Shown: in pieces, positions 1 to 10,450 of the stretch
How the letters are laid out: each line of letters starts with the position of its first letter
Numbering within the stretch: the first letter of the stretch is position 1
DNA from: Nautilus pompilius
Lineage: Eukaryota > Mollusca > Cephalopoda > Nautilida > Nautilidae
NCBI GenBank assembly: GCA_018389105.1
Contig: JACATO010000321.1
Span: forward strand, 802,501 to 866,500
DNA: 64,000 bases
Direction: 5' to 3'
Position numbers and translations under genes: made by a program
The notes under the pieces: model-generated
Databases searched by the model: none
The model's input: the letters and a program-made list of their open reading frames with translations, nothing else
Told to the model about the DNA's origin: nothing

Positions 1-1980
1 TTTTCTATTGGTTGAGGCTTTAGGGAGACCCTACTGTGGCACTGCTGCTTACTGCTAAACTTCCCTGTTATGTAGAACACTCCTGCCATAGATAATAAGC
101 AGCCATTCTAGATCCTCCTTTGAGTGTTGCATTGAAGAAAAAAATTGTATGCAGAATAAAACCTGCTGGATGTTTGGGAAAATAAAAAACACACAAAAAT
201 CATTTTAACCCAACAAGTAATAATAAAATCCAGATTATTAACAGATTATTTAGAGTTAACTAATATAAATGGGAGGAAACAATTAGATATTTGCATTGAG
301 AATTTTAACACAATACAAAAAATGTGGATTCTATTAAGGGAATTAGTAGAGACAATGAGCACATTACTTAATACTGGTGGTAAGGAAGAAAAAACAACAA
401 TCAAAATCACAACTTAAAAAACATGTGAAGATGCTATTCCACCAGCCCCTTATACTAGTCATTTGTTTAATGGGAAAAAAGTCTTTATGAATTCACCACA
501 GTACCACCACAGAGTTCAGAAGTGACAGACCGAATAAAGGCTCTGTAGTACAGTTATCTATAATGTGCTGAATCTAATCTATATACGATATTAAATAGAC
601 TGACTAAATACAAACAAAATTCACTGGCAGAATACATTTTAGAGAAAAATAAGGAAAAGTTTGTGAATAATTTGTTACCAAAAAAATAGCAACATAAATA
701 AGATAATGTAGAAAATACCAAAAACCAGAAGCTTTAAAATTATAAATGCTTACAAATTGAAGAGAGAAATCATGTACCATCACATCTCACTATTAATTGG
801 GAGGCTGGCCTACTGTATCTAATGCCATATAAACTTGGCTAAGCATTATGAGTCTTGTTTAGCGGGGCACTCAAGGCATATATCATCAACACCCCCTTTC
901 ACTTAGAGTACTGCAAACATGAGGCCAGGAGTAATACACCAGCTTTCTCTATATGGCTTTCAGTCTCATTAAGCAATTGTAATCAAATCTGACTTAGAAT
1001 ATAATAAGATAATGCACTGTTGCACCACTTTAGGATGTAAACTGATGATCCCTGTCTGGCCAATAAAAGAAAATTTTCATTAAATAAGCCTTCTTGCTTC
1101 CCTTCTCTTGACATTTCAATGAGTCTTCTGAAAAATATTTAACTCTGGCATTTAAAACCAACTTAGAAAAGTTGTTTAGTATTCAACCAAAGATATGGGT
1201 TCACAACTTTTTATTGTATAGTTACTATGGCAACATTGCAAGATCCTTTATTTTCCAAAAACACTATTTCTGATAGAGACTTGAGAAAATCATAAGTAAT
1301 TCTCGTTTTAATTTGATGACCTTTAAATGCAATGACGGACATTTTTTTTTTATTACATTTTTTGCTTGCTTAATTTTTAGGCATTTTCTTAATTAGTGAT
1401 TTTAAAAAATGGCAAAATGACATTTACCCAAAATTTACAATTTAATAAAAATAAAGTTTTCCTGTGCATTTGATGGAGAACTAGAAAGTTATGTATACCA
1501 GAAAATGATGTACACTAGAAACATTCAACCTGGTTGGATATGATTATGAAAATTGTTCTATCTGAGGTGAGTTTTATTTAAATGTTCCTTATACTTTAAA
1601 ATACCATATTTTTAAAAAAAAAGATCAATGATATACAAACCATATTAAATAATTTGAAAATATTTCCTGTTAGATGAGAAAAAAAATAATTTGAAAATTC
1701 TATATTTCAATCCCAGGCAGCACGTGTTTTGTGACTTTACCTGTTTAATATTTAATATTTTGTGCTTCTAGCCTATCCAGCTAAAGTGTCTCAGTTACAT
1801 CCTGAATATAAAACAGAATTAACTGAAAACTTCTTGCAATCAATTCTCTTTAATGGAACAAAGATTTTGAAAAAAAAAAAAAACAACCTTTTAGTATTTC
1901 AGTAATTTTATTGTAAAAACCAAGAGAATAAATTTACAGTTGTGACTAGGAATACATAAGGTTTATTTTCTCCTCTTTAT
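1..1980. other. AT-rich intergenic spacer
   Basis: No open reading frame, repeat or RNA gene could be supported here on either strand. The stretch is AT-rich with A and T runs and looks like ordinary non-coding DNA of a large animal genome. Confidence 0.6.
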
Positions 1981-2517
1981 ATTAATCTTTGATTCTTTAA
2001 ATTTAATTTTAGTACAAAATATAAATGAGGCTAATTATGGTTAACTTTGTTTATTATATTAATCTTTGATTCTTTAAATTTAATTTTAGTACAAAATATA
2101 AATGAGGCTAATTATGGTTAACTTTGTTTATTATATTAATCTTTGATTCTTTAAATTTAATTTTAGTACAAAATATAAATGAGGCTAATTATGGTTAACT
2201 TTGTTTATTATATTAATCTTTGATTCTTTAAATTTAATTTTAGTACAAAATATAAATGAGGCTAATTATGGTTAACTTTGTTTATTATATTAATCTTTGA
2301 TTCTTTAAATTTAATTTTAGTACAAAATATAAATGAGGCTAATTATGGTTAACTTTGTTTATTATATTAATCTTTGATTCTTTAAATTTAATTTTAGTAC
2401 AAAATATAAATGAGGCTAATTATGGTTAACTTTGTTTATTATATTAATCTTTGATTCTTTAAATTTAATTTTAGTACAAAATATAAATGAGGCTAATTAT
2501 GGTTAACTTTGTTTATT
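1981..2517. repeat. 77-bp tandem repeat, about 7 near-identical copies
   Basis: A 77-bp unit beginning attaatctttgattcttt and ending ggttaactttgtttattat recurs at 1981, 2058, 2135, 2212, 2289, 2366 and 2443; the last copy runs out at about 2517. By eye the full copies are identical to each other, which points to recent expansion or strong homogenisation. The unit is AT-rich and has no open frame in common across copies. It could be a minisatellite or an edge of a longer satellite. No transposon ends are visible around it. Confidence 0.95.
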
Positions 2518-3331
2518 CCTCATCTCATGTTTTCATGCCTTCTAACCTATAATTATTGTAGAGCGACATCTTTGAAAGTAATGCCCACATTGTGGTTTAA
2601 ACCCAAAGCTTTACCTATATTTTATTATGCATGATGTACATTAGCTCTCAATTTTAGGGAAAAACTAAACAAAAATACTTGTATACCAAAATACACTAAG
2701 TGGTAACTTGTAAGGACTTTCAACAATTTTTAAGCCTGCATAACTGTAGACTACAATAGATAACAAAACACTGTATATGTTTATCAATGTTATATATATA
2801 TATATGTATATATTAAAAAAAAAACTTCACATTTACTAACATGTATATTTTTTAAAAATATACAACTTTTATTCAAACGTTTCTTTAAAATCTGCCATTA
2901 ATTTTTATTTAAAAAATGCAGGCTTAAAGAGCAAGTGCTTACTAGATTTGTTGCATTTATTCCTATTGCCTTGTAGAATTTATCTGGGAACACTCAGACT
3001 ACATATTCCACACTCGAGGAACAGTGACACACACTAAACCTTATCATAAAGCTAAAGAATCTTCACCTTGTTTAAATTCTCACTAAACAATTAGTCTAAA
3101 TACCACTCTTTCCAAGAAACTGAAGATTTTTTAAACATTTTTAATAAAGCAGTACATTTGTCAAGGTTAATTTTTTTTAAAATTAAGCTAGCTCTCCAGG
3201 AATTGATGTGATGTAATGGTAGCCTAGTCTGCTGCTTTCTAAACAAATATAGGATGTAAGCTGCAGTAGAGCTGTGGACACATAGCTATGACTATGATGG
3301 AGATTCTTACTTTTTTTCTTTTTTTTTCCAG
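2518..3331. other. AT-rich spacer with short TA microsatellite
   Basis: Non-coding by inspection. It holds a short (TA)n run near 2792-2812 and ends in a strong pyrimidine tract followed by CAG (about 3309-3331) that has the look of a 3' splice site on the plus strand. Confidence 0.5.
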
Positions 3332-3351
3332 ATTAAATAAAGTCTTCAGAA

Positions 3352-3546
3352 ATGGAGTTAAAAGCAAATGTAATGACTAAGTGGCAGACAGGTGACAGTG
3401 ATAAAAATAAAAAAGAAAGGTCTCGATCCAGTGCAAAGATGAAGACAACATTTGGATTAATCATGAAAAATAAAAGTTGGAAGCGTGTGTTCAAGCCCAC
3501 AAATCCTACCGAAACAAGCAAGATAGCTAGGAAGACAAAGTGCTAA
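3352..3546 (+). CDS. candidate basic 64-residue ORF (uncertain)
   Basis: An ATG-initiated frame of 64 codons, rich in Lys, Arg, Ser and Thr (for example SDKNKKERSRSSAK near residues 16-29), with no recognisable domain, signal peptide or membrane segment. It starts 20 bases after a good pyrimidine-tract/CAG acceptor at 3331, so it could sit in a terminal exon. In the ATG frame a TAA lies just after that acceptor, so the frame is not open from an upstream exon. A Lys/Arg-rich frame is also expected by chance in A-rich DNA. I do not recognise it and treat coding status as doubtful. Confidence 0.2.
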   Translation: MELKANVMTKWQTGDSDKNKKERSRSSAKMKTTFGLIMKNKSWKRVFKPTNPTETSKIARKTKC

Positions 3547-3727
3547 AAGAACAGACTAGACTAAATATGCATGGTAATCAACAAAAAGATAAAATGCAAA
3601 ACAGCTAAAAAATAAGTGTCTTAAATATTTTCTTTTAACTAAGCAGTAGTCGTAGAGCTTAAATGCACCTGGAAAAAAATAAAGGGACAAAAATAAGAAA
3701 GAAAATGGGAGAAATATAGAGAAGCTA

Positions 3728-4949
3728 TTAGGTCGTTACAAAAGTTGTTGGCTTTTATATTATGTTAATTTGGAGTTCACTTTTTGCATGCTTGCGAAGG
3801 TGTAAATTATATATCGTTTTGTAGCATGTGCTTTGGCATACATCATACACAACCTAAAGTTTTAAAAATCATAAAATGGACAGGTGTTTCAGGGTTCTGA
3901 GTAAAGCACGGATAGAAAAGTTTTTCGTGCCATTTTGCTTCAAAAGTTCAAACTAGGTCACAAAGTGAGCAAGGCAACTCAAAACATTAAGAAAACACAG
4001 GGCGAGGACACAGCAAATAAGCGCATGGAAAAACGATGGTTTGCAAAGTTTCGATGAGGAGATGTGACCTTCGAAGATAAGTAATGTAGCGGATGTTCTT
4101 CCAGCTGTGATGATGACCATCTGAAAGCCCGAATTGAAGCTGATCCAAGGAAAACAGCGCAAGAAATTGCTGCAGAGCTTGACGTAAGCACCACAACCGT
4201 TTCCCAGCATCTCGACACAAACAGCAAGGTGAAGAGGCTTGACAAGTGGGTGCCTCATGAATTGAATGAACAACAAAATCGTTGATTGGAGATCTGCTCT
4301 TCACTTATCATAAGAAACAAAATATAACCTATTTCTTGACCGAAACATTACCTGTGATGAAAAACGGATCCTTTAGGACAATCACAAATAATCAGCACAG
4401 TAGCTCAACAGTCAAGGCGCCTAACCACATTCCAAAACTGAGCCTCCAACCAAAGAAGGTCATGGTCACCGTCTGGTGGACTGCACAACTGGTATCATCC
4501 ACTATAACTTCTTTCAACATGGTGAAACCATCACAGCCGAAAGGTACTGCCGTGAATTAATTGTTGTTCATCAAACTCTCCCAACGACAGCTGGTATTGG
4601 TGAATCGAAGAGGCCCAATCCTGCTCATCTCCATGTTGCAAAAGTGACTCTTCGTATGGGTATGAAGGTCTCCCTCTCACCCAGCCTATTCACCAGACCT
4701 TTTCTAAAACCTGGACAGCTTCCTCTGTATGAAATCCTTCTCCAACCAAGCAGCAACTGAAACTGCCTTCCAACAGTTAATCTGAATTTCTGGAGTTGAT
4801 ATTTTCAAAATGGTATAAATGTGCTTATAATTCGTTAGAAGTGTGTTGATTATAATGGAATTGACTTTGGTTAATGAACTTCACGTTCAGCAACGATATG
4901 AAGTCTCACTGTTGCAGTAAAAAAACCAAAAACTTTTGTAAGAACCGAA
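3728..4949 (+). mobile_element. mariner element, cecropia/Hsmar1-like, degenerate
   Basis: The element is flanked by TA target duplications (3726-3727 and 4950-4951) and bounded by inverted repeats: left TTAGGTCGTTACAAAAG, right (reverse complement) TTCGGTTCTTACAAAAG. The plus strand carries broken pieces of a mariner transposase in order: the second helix-turn-helix with KVKRLDKWVPHELNE at about 4228-4272, LEICSSL just after, then frames around VMVTVWW (about 4459-4480), IIHYNFF and GETITAE (about 4490-4545). These match the mariner type that gave rise to human SETMAR. Stops and frame changes separate the pieces, so it encodes no intact transposase. At 1222 bp it is close to full length. The copy at 30300-31475 belongs to the same family. 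Confidence 0.9.
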
Positions 4950-6260
4950 TAGAAATAATCCTAATTTTAGAATGCCTTAAACAGAAATAAAGCAGCTAAT
5001 CAAAATAATTGAGAACAGTTAAATGAACCACAAAGTTTCTGTAAATAATAGTAGTTGACCAATATGCATCTGGTCTTCAGATTTTACAAAATATTGCAAT
5101 TAAATCGTACAATAATTACCTACCAGAATGATGTAACAATGCTTTAAATGTATATTTTAGAGCAAGTTGTTACAGAGTATTCATTTTTCAAAACCATGCA
5201 AAAATCTAATTCAGCGTGCTCACTAATTTGTGTTCCTAGTTGGTTTTATAATATAACATGCATTGGGAAACCATTCCTTACACTAAATGATGAAACCTTT
5301 GGCATGTTGATGAAAAGCTAGGTTATCCTTTTATTGTTACTCACAAAGAAATAGCTGTACTATGATTTAAACAAGTATTTAATACATTATTAGGCAACGA
5401 GGGCACCTTTTCAGTATTCTATTGTGCACAAGCAGAAAAAAAATTTCTTAATTCTTTAGTTTTTGTTATATCATTATGTCAAGTAAAACATTAGATTTTC
5501 AATGTAATATTTTTACATTGCAAGTTGTTAAACTGGTTGAATAGTGAAGTAAACTCAAATTTCGATTGTTCCTAAAAAGCTAATTCTGAGACATTTCAGA
5601 ATTTTAATTTTCTAATAAAATGTAATGCTTTCAATACAAAAGTTTGTTTTTTTTTAAGTGATTATTGTTTATTAGATCAGTATTGTCTACAAGTGTTATG
5701 TACCAGGTACAGGTTATTAGGTACATAATTCAAAAACAAATTTTGAAAATAAGAAATTGTTTAAATAAAAAAATAATAATTACAAAAATTTTTAATCTCT
5801 CTCACACAGGTAATAAATTAATACTGCTGATAAACAAAATAAAATTCTAGTTAGGTTTCCAAAATGTACAGCTAGCAATACATTATTTTGACTCTTTAGA
5901 TATATTTATTTTGCTCCTTTTGATTTCTATGTTCTAAGCAAATTCTTGAAAGGATTTCAAGTTTTAGGTTTGTTCATTGTCAAGTTCTTGCAATTTAAAT
6001 ATAGTTGCTGTCTTATAGAATATAAACAAAAATGACACGATTTAATGTTGCCAATGAACAAGTCTTAAATAAATAGGTGAAATTATGTTTTAAAAGTAAC
6101 CACTAAATTTAATATGCAATTCAACTTCATTTTAAAAACACTATTTTGAACTATTATTTAAGATAGAACATTATTACTAATTATTGTGAATGGATCCCTA
6201 AATCATTTCAGTCCAGCATCTAAACATCAGCAGAAGATTTCATTAACAATTATTCTTCAT
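4950..6260. other. AT-rich spacer, possible 3' UTR of the microprotein gene
   Basis: No coding region or transposon recognised. For the minus-strand gene ending at 6261, the nearest clear AATAAA signal on that strand is at 5905-5910 (read as tttatt on the plus strand), so roughly the last 350 bases before 6261 may be its 3' UTR. Confidence 0.4.
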
Positions 6261-6479
6261 TTAACAGGGAGCTTTTGATGACACCATATTTTCAGAGCAG
6301 GTCAAAGGCAGTTTAAATCCCTTTTCCAGCACATTAACTACTTCAGTACAAGCACCACAGCAAGGTCCAAAAGGGCACAGAAGCACATAGAACACACCAC
6401 AGATGAATCCTATAGGCCATCCAAAAAATAGGAGAACAATAAGCCACAGTATGCTCCAAAACCAACCACAGTTCGCCAT
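6261..6479 (-). CDS. 72-residue Cys-rich membrane microprotein
   Basis: A compact single-exon coding region. Residues about 5-38 are strongly hydrophobic with aromatic residues (GWFWSILWLIVLLFFGWP) and probably form one or two membrane spans broken by a Gly-Trp-Pro turn. A Cys cluster follows (Cys35, Cys40, Cys41, Cys44), then an amphipathic stretch and a C-terminal tail reading PLTCSENMVSSKAPC. There is no signal-peptide cleavage pattern. On the minus strand an AG acceptor at 6512-6511 precedes a 31-base leader and ATG, so the gene probably has an upstream non-coding exon, perhaps in the CpG-richer segment near 14-15 kb. I have a memory of similar small proteins in other invertebrates but cannot name a family or function. 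Composition and codon quality stand out clearly from the surrounding AT-rich DNA, so I regard it as real. Confidence 0.75.
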   Translation of the reverse strand: MANCGWFWSILWLIVLLFFGWPIGFICGVFYVLLCPFGPCCGACTEVVNVLEKGFKLPLTCSENMVSSKAPC

Positions 6480-7274
6480 CTTCTGAGGTTTTTCTTAGCA
6501 CACAAGAGAACTAAAAATAAATAAATAAAATTTAAGAAAAGAAAGTGTAAATTATCATTATTTCTCAATTGTTCTATAATATATTGATTTTATTTAAAGA
6601 TTTCTGGAGAGGTGTTGAGAACAGAAAGCCTTAGAACATACTAAATCAATTTTGGCAGGTCTTGCTTGATCTCTCTCTCTCTCAAATTTAAAAGTTTTTG
6701 CTTCATTAACCAGTTTTCAGTGATTTTCTTCAAACTTAGGTCAGTTTAGTAGCATAGAACAAAATAAAAACAAAGATTAAAAAAAGTTGCATTTTACAAA
6801 AAAATTTTAAAAAATCATACAAAATTCTTTTTCTACTTCTAAAAAGTAACATTTTAAATATTAAAAAAACCAAACTCAATAATTTGGTAATAAAAAAAGA
6901 AGTCAAAATTCTAATTACAAACACAAAAATACAATATTGTTGTGGTGGACAAGTAAAAAGGAAAAACAAAACAAACCACCAAAAAAAAAAAAAATTCAAA
7001 TTTCATGTTTAACTTCAAAACTGCTATGAAAATTGTAACAATTTTCTTTTTAAAAAATCTTAAACATTTCAGTGTAAAATTTAAAAACAAAACAATAAAA
7101 ATCCTGATAGTAGTTTCCACCTCAAACTGAGAAGAAAACCCAAATACTGATATACAAACAATTAAAGCAATACAGCCACATCTTTACAGAACAAGAGCTT
7201 TGGTGATTATCCAGAGCAGTACAGCACTGACTAAAACAAGTTAAGGGTTAACAATATTAGACTAACAAGATATA
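6480..7274. other. AT-rich sequence upstream of the microprotein
   Basis: Contains the 5' leader and acceptor of the microprotein exon (6480-6512) and then A-rich sequence without recognisable content up to the Tc1 element; probably intron. Confidence 0.4.
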
Positions 7275-8838
7275 CTGGTGCATCTCAAAAAATTAGAATA
7301 TCATGGAAGATTTAATTTTTTTCCATAATTTAATTCAAACAGTGAAACTTTCATATATTCTAGATTCATTACACAAAGTGAAATATTTCAAGCTTTTTTT
7401 GTTTTAATTTTGATGATTACGGCCTACAGCTCATGAAAATCAAAAATCCACTATCTCAAAATATTAGAATATTTCATAAGATCAATAAAAAAAAAAAAAA
7501 GGATTTATAATATAGAAATGTCAAACTTCTGAAAAGTATGTTCATTTATGCACTCAATACTTGGTCGGGGCTCCTTTTGCACAAATCACTGCATCAATGC
7601 AACATAGCATGGAGGCGATCAGCCTGTGGCACTGCTGAGGTGTTATGGAAGCCCAGGTTGCTTTGATAGCGGCCTTCAGCTCGTCTGTATTGTTGGGTCT
7701 GGTGTCTCATCTTCCTCTTGACAATACCCCATAGAGAATCTATGGGGTTCAGGTCAGGCGAATTGGCTGGCCAATCAAGCACAGTAATACCATGGTCAGC
7801 AAACCAGTTACTAGTAGTTTTGGCACTGTGGGCAGGTGCCAAGTCCTGCTGGAAAAGGAAATCAGCATCTCCATAAAGCTTGTCAGCAGACGGAAGCATG
7901 AAGTGCTCTAAAATCTCCTCGGCTGCGTTGACTTTGGACTTGATAAAACACAGTGGACCAACACCAGCAAATGACATGGCACCCCAAATCATCACTGACT
8001 GTGAAAACTTCACACTGGACTTCATCAAGCAACTTGGATTCTGTGTCTCTCCACTCTTCCTCCAGACTGTGGGACCTTGATTTCCAAATGAAATGCAAAA
8101 TTTACTTTCATCTGAAAAGAGGACTTTGGACCACTGAGCAATGGTCCAGTTCTTTTTCTCCTTAGCCCAGGTAAGATGCTTCTGACGTTGTCTCTGGTTC
8201 AGGAGTGGCTTGACACTAGGAATGCGACACTTGTAGCCCATTTCCTGGATACGTCTGTGCGTGGTGGCTCTTGATGCACTGACTCCAGCCTCAGTCCACT
8301 CCCTGTGAAGCTCCCCCATGTTCTTGAATCGGCTTTGCTTGACAATCCTCTCAAGGCTGCGGTCATCCCTCTTGCTTGTGCAACTTTTCCCTACCACTCT
8401 TTCCCCTTCCAGTCAACTTTCCATGAATATGCTTTGATACAGCACTCTGCGAACAGCCAGCCCTTTCAACAATGACCTTTTGTAGCTTACCCTCCTTGTG
8501 GAGGATGTCAATGAGTGTCTTCTGGACAACTGTCGAGTCAGCAGTCTTCCCGATGATTGTGGTTGTGTGTACTGAACCAGACAGGGATTCATTATATTTA
8601 TCCTGCGTAAATAGTGATTTACTCAAACTTGAAATGGAATATTCTAATATTTTGAGATACTTTTTTTCTATTTTTTTGAGCTGTAGGCCATAACTATCAA
8701 AATTAAAATTAAAAAATGCTTGATATTACATGTAAACTAAAATGTGAGTCTAGAATATATACAATTTTCACTTTCTGAAATAACTGACAAAGAATATTGA
8801 ACTCTCCCATGATATTATAATTTTTTGAGATGCACCTG
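7275..8838 (-). mobile_element. Tc1 transposon with long IR/DR termini, broken transposase
   Basis: A 1564-bp element between TA duplications (7273-7274 and 8839-8840). Ends read CTGGTGCATCTCAAAAAATT and, reversed, CAGGTGCATCTCAAAAAATT. Each roughly 200-bp terminal repeat also has an inner copy of the same motif (about 7453-7471 and 8637-8659), the IR/DR layout of Sleeping Beauty-type Tc1 elements. The minus-strand transposase is almost complete: N-terminal DNA-binding part at 8626-8363, then the DDE core with FSDESKF, VMIWGAMS, FQQDLAPAHSAK and NSPDLNPIDSLWG. A frame change joins the two halves near 8390, and another near the C-terminus (about 7705) replaces the expected ending. The third catalytic residue is Asp where Tc1 elements have Glu (spacing 34 residues), so the protein would be inactive even apart from the frame changes. 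Confidence 0.95.
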
Positions 8839-9047
8839 TATCTATCTCATGTGGCCATTCAATTTGGCCCACTCAGTAATTTTCAGTGTTTTGGTTTTAT
8901 CAGTTATTTACTAACAAACAAAGAAAAATTACACAGGAAACCCCAAAATTATATAAAAAATGAGTAGAAATAGTTTTGTTTTTGTTAAGATTTTGACAAG
9001 TAATGTTTTTAATGACTCTTTTCATTCTACTTATGTTTAAACTAGTA

Positions 9048-9859
9048 CAGTGTTTCCCAACCTTGAGATAAATTACCCACACGTGTGGTAATGAGCAAGT
9101 CCCTGATTTAGAAACTTGTAGTATAAAATATAAACAAAAAAATGTAATTTATCTATACATTACTAAAACTCATCTTATATATACATATATTCCCAAAATA
9201 CAGCCAAAACGGTACACAATAGCACAATAATTTTATGGTCACCTTACTCACCATTTGCCTGCAGTACCAAGTTTCGTTCAAATCGGGCAACGAAAAATGT
9301 AATTATTAAGACTTTTGTAATTATTACCAGCAATGCAGTGTGTTTGAATTTTGCAGCTGCTTTGTCATATCCTAATATGGCAACAGAAAAAATGACAGAC
9401 TGAAATCGAGAACGAAGCTACTATGGTTGAGAGGCCAGGCTGCCACATTCTGATTTGGCAATTGTAAAATAAAGATAAGAGGAAATTAAAACAATTGTAT
9501 GTGAAAAAAATGTTAAACAAACATCTTGGCAAATATAGTCAATTTGGTAGCGTGGGGTAAAAATTTTCACTTTGAAATAAGTTGATCACTCAACTCAAAA
9601 CAATTGACAATAGTGACTTGATTAATGAGAAGTCGGGTCTTACTCGAAGGTAATGAAAACCACAGTTAGGTGTACATTAAATACCCAATGACTTAAGTTT
9701 AAAAAAAGTAAGTACCGGATAAATATTTATCCCATGCCACCACTTTAGGGTTAAAATAGATATAGATTCATGGTTTAATGTCATATTTTAAGTTTGGGGT
9801 AAATTATGTTTCGAAATGGTGGTATGGAGTAATTTCCTCAAAAAGGTTGGGAACCACTG
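9048..9859. mobile_element. non-autonomous hAT element with exact 8-bp target duplication
   Basis: The 812-bp unit starts CAGTGTTTCCCAACC and ends, in reverse complement, CAGTGGTTCCCAACC, the classic hAT terminal motif. It is flanked on both sides by the identical 8-mer AACTAGTA (9040-9047 and 9860-9867), the duplication length hAT transposases make. No transposase pieces are visible inside, so it must have been moved by a transposase supplied elsewhere. The intact target duplication suggests a fairly recent insertion. Confidence 0.9.
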
Positions 9860-9879
9860 AACTAGTATGACTAAATATT

Positions 9880-10450
9880 TACCCCAAGTCTCCTAAGACT
9901 TTTGCCATGTAATATAAATCTCTATCACTACCTATACATTCTCAAATGGATTTAAATCAGAATTTCCAGGCCAATCTTCAATGAATTTTGTTCTTGAAAC
10001 AAGAACAGACTTCTTTTTGCTACATGACATGGTATGTATCTTGTAAAAACCATCAAAATGGAGTTTCTTAACCAACCCTATCTGTTTTAACATTATTCAA
10101 ATACCATTCCGTATTCACTAATGCTGTTTTTGGTAGGATTATCAAATTATCTTGACTATTAGCAGAGAAACAGGCCCAGATGGTAAAATACAATTTGATT
10201 TCAAATTTCATATCTGATTTTTTCTTTTGATGTTCAAAGTACAATGATCACTAAGCAGATTATGTGAACTCTCATCTACAAATATCACCTTTCCCCAATC
10301 TTCTATTTGCCATTTCTTAAGACAGAAGACTCTTGTCTATGTAATGCAGAAAAGTCCTGCTTTGATATCCAGAGCCTATTGTTACCAAATCCAGTGCATT
10401 CCACTTCACAAAAAACTGCTAATATGAAATCACATTTATTACAAAAGAAA
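9880..10450 (-). mobile_element. old Tc1-like transposase relic
   Basis: Minus-strand frames give consecutive, much-decayed pieces of a Tc1 DDE core. Reading from high to low coordinates: IEDWGKVIFVDESSHNL (about 10310-10260, first catalytic Asp), FTIWACFSANSQDNLI (about 10180-10140), then FIEDWPGNSDLNPFENV (about 9990-9945, matching the usual PGNSPDLNPIENLW region). Several stops and frame changes separate them. No terminal repeats were identified, so the limits given are only those of the recognisable coding pieces. It belongs to a different Tc1 lineage from the element at 7275-8838. Confidence 0.7.
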
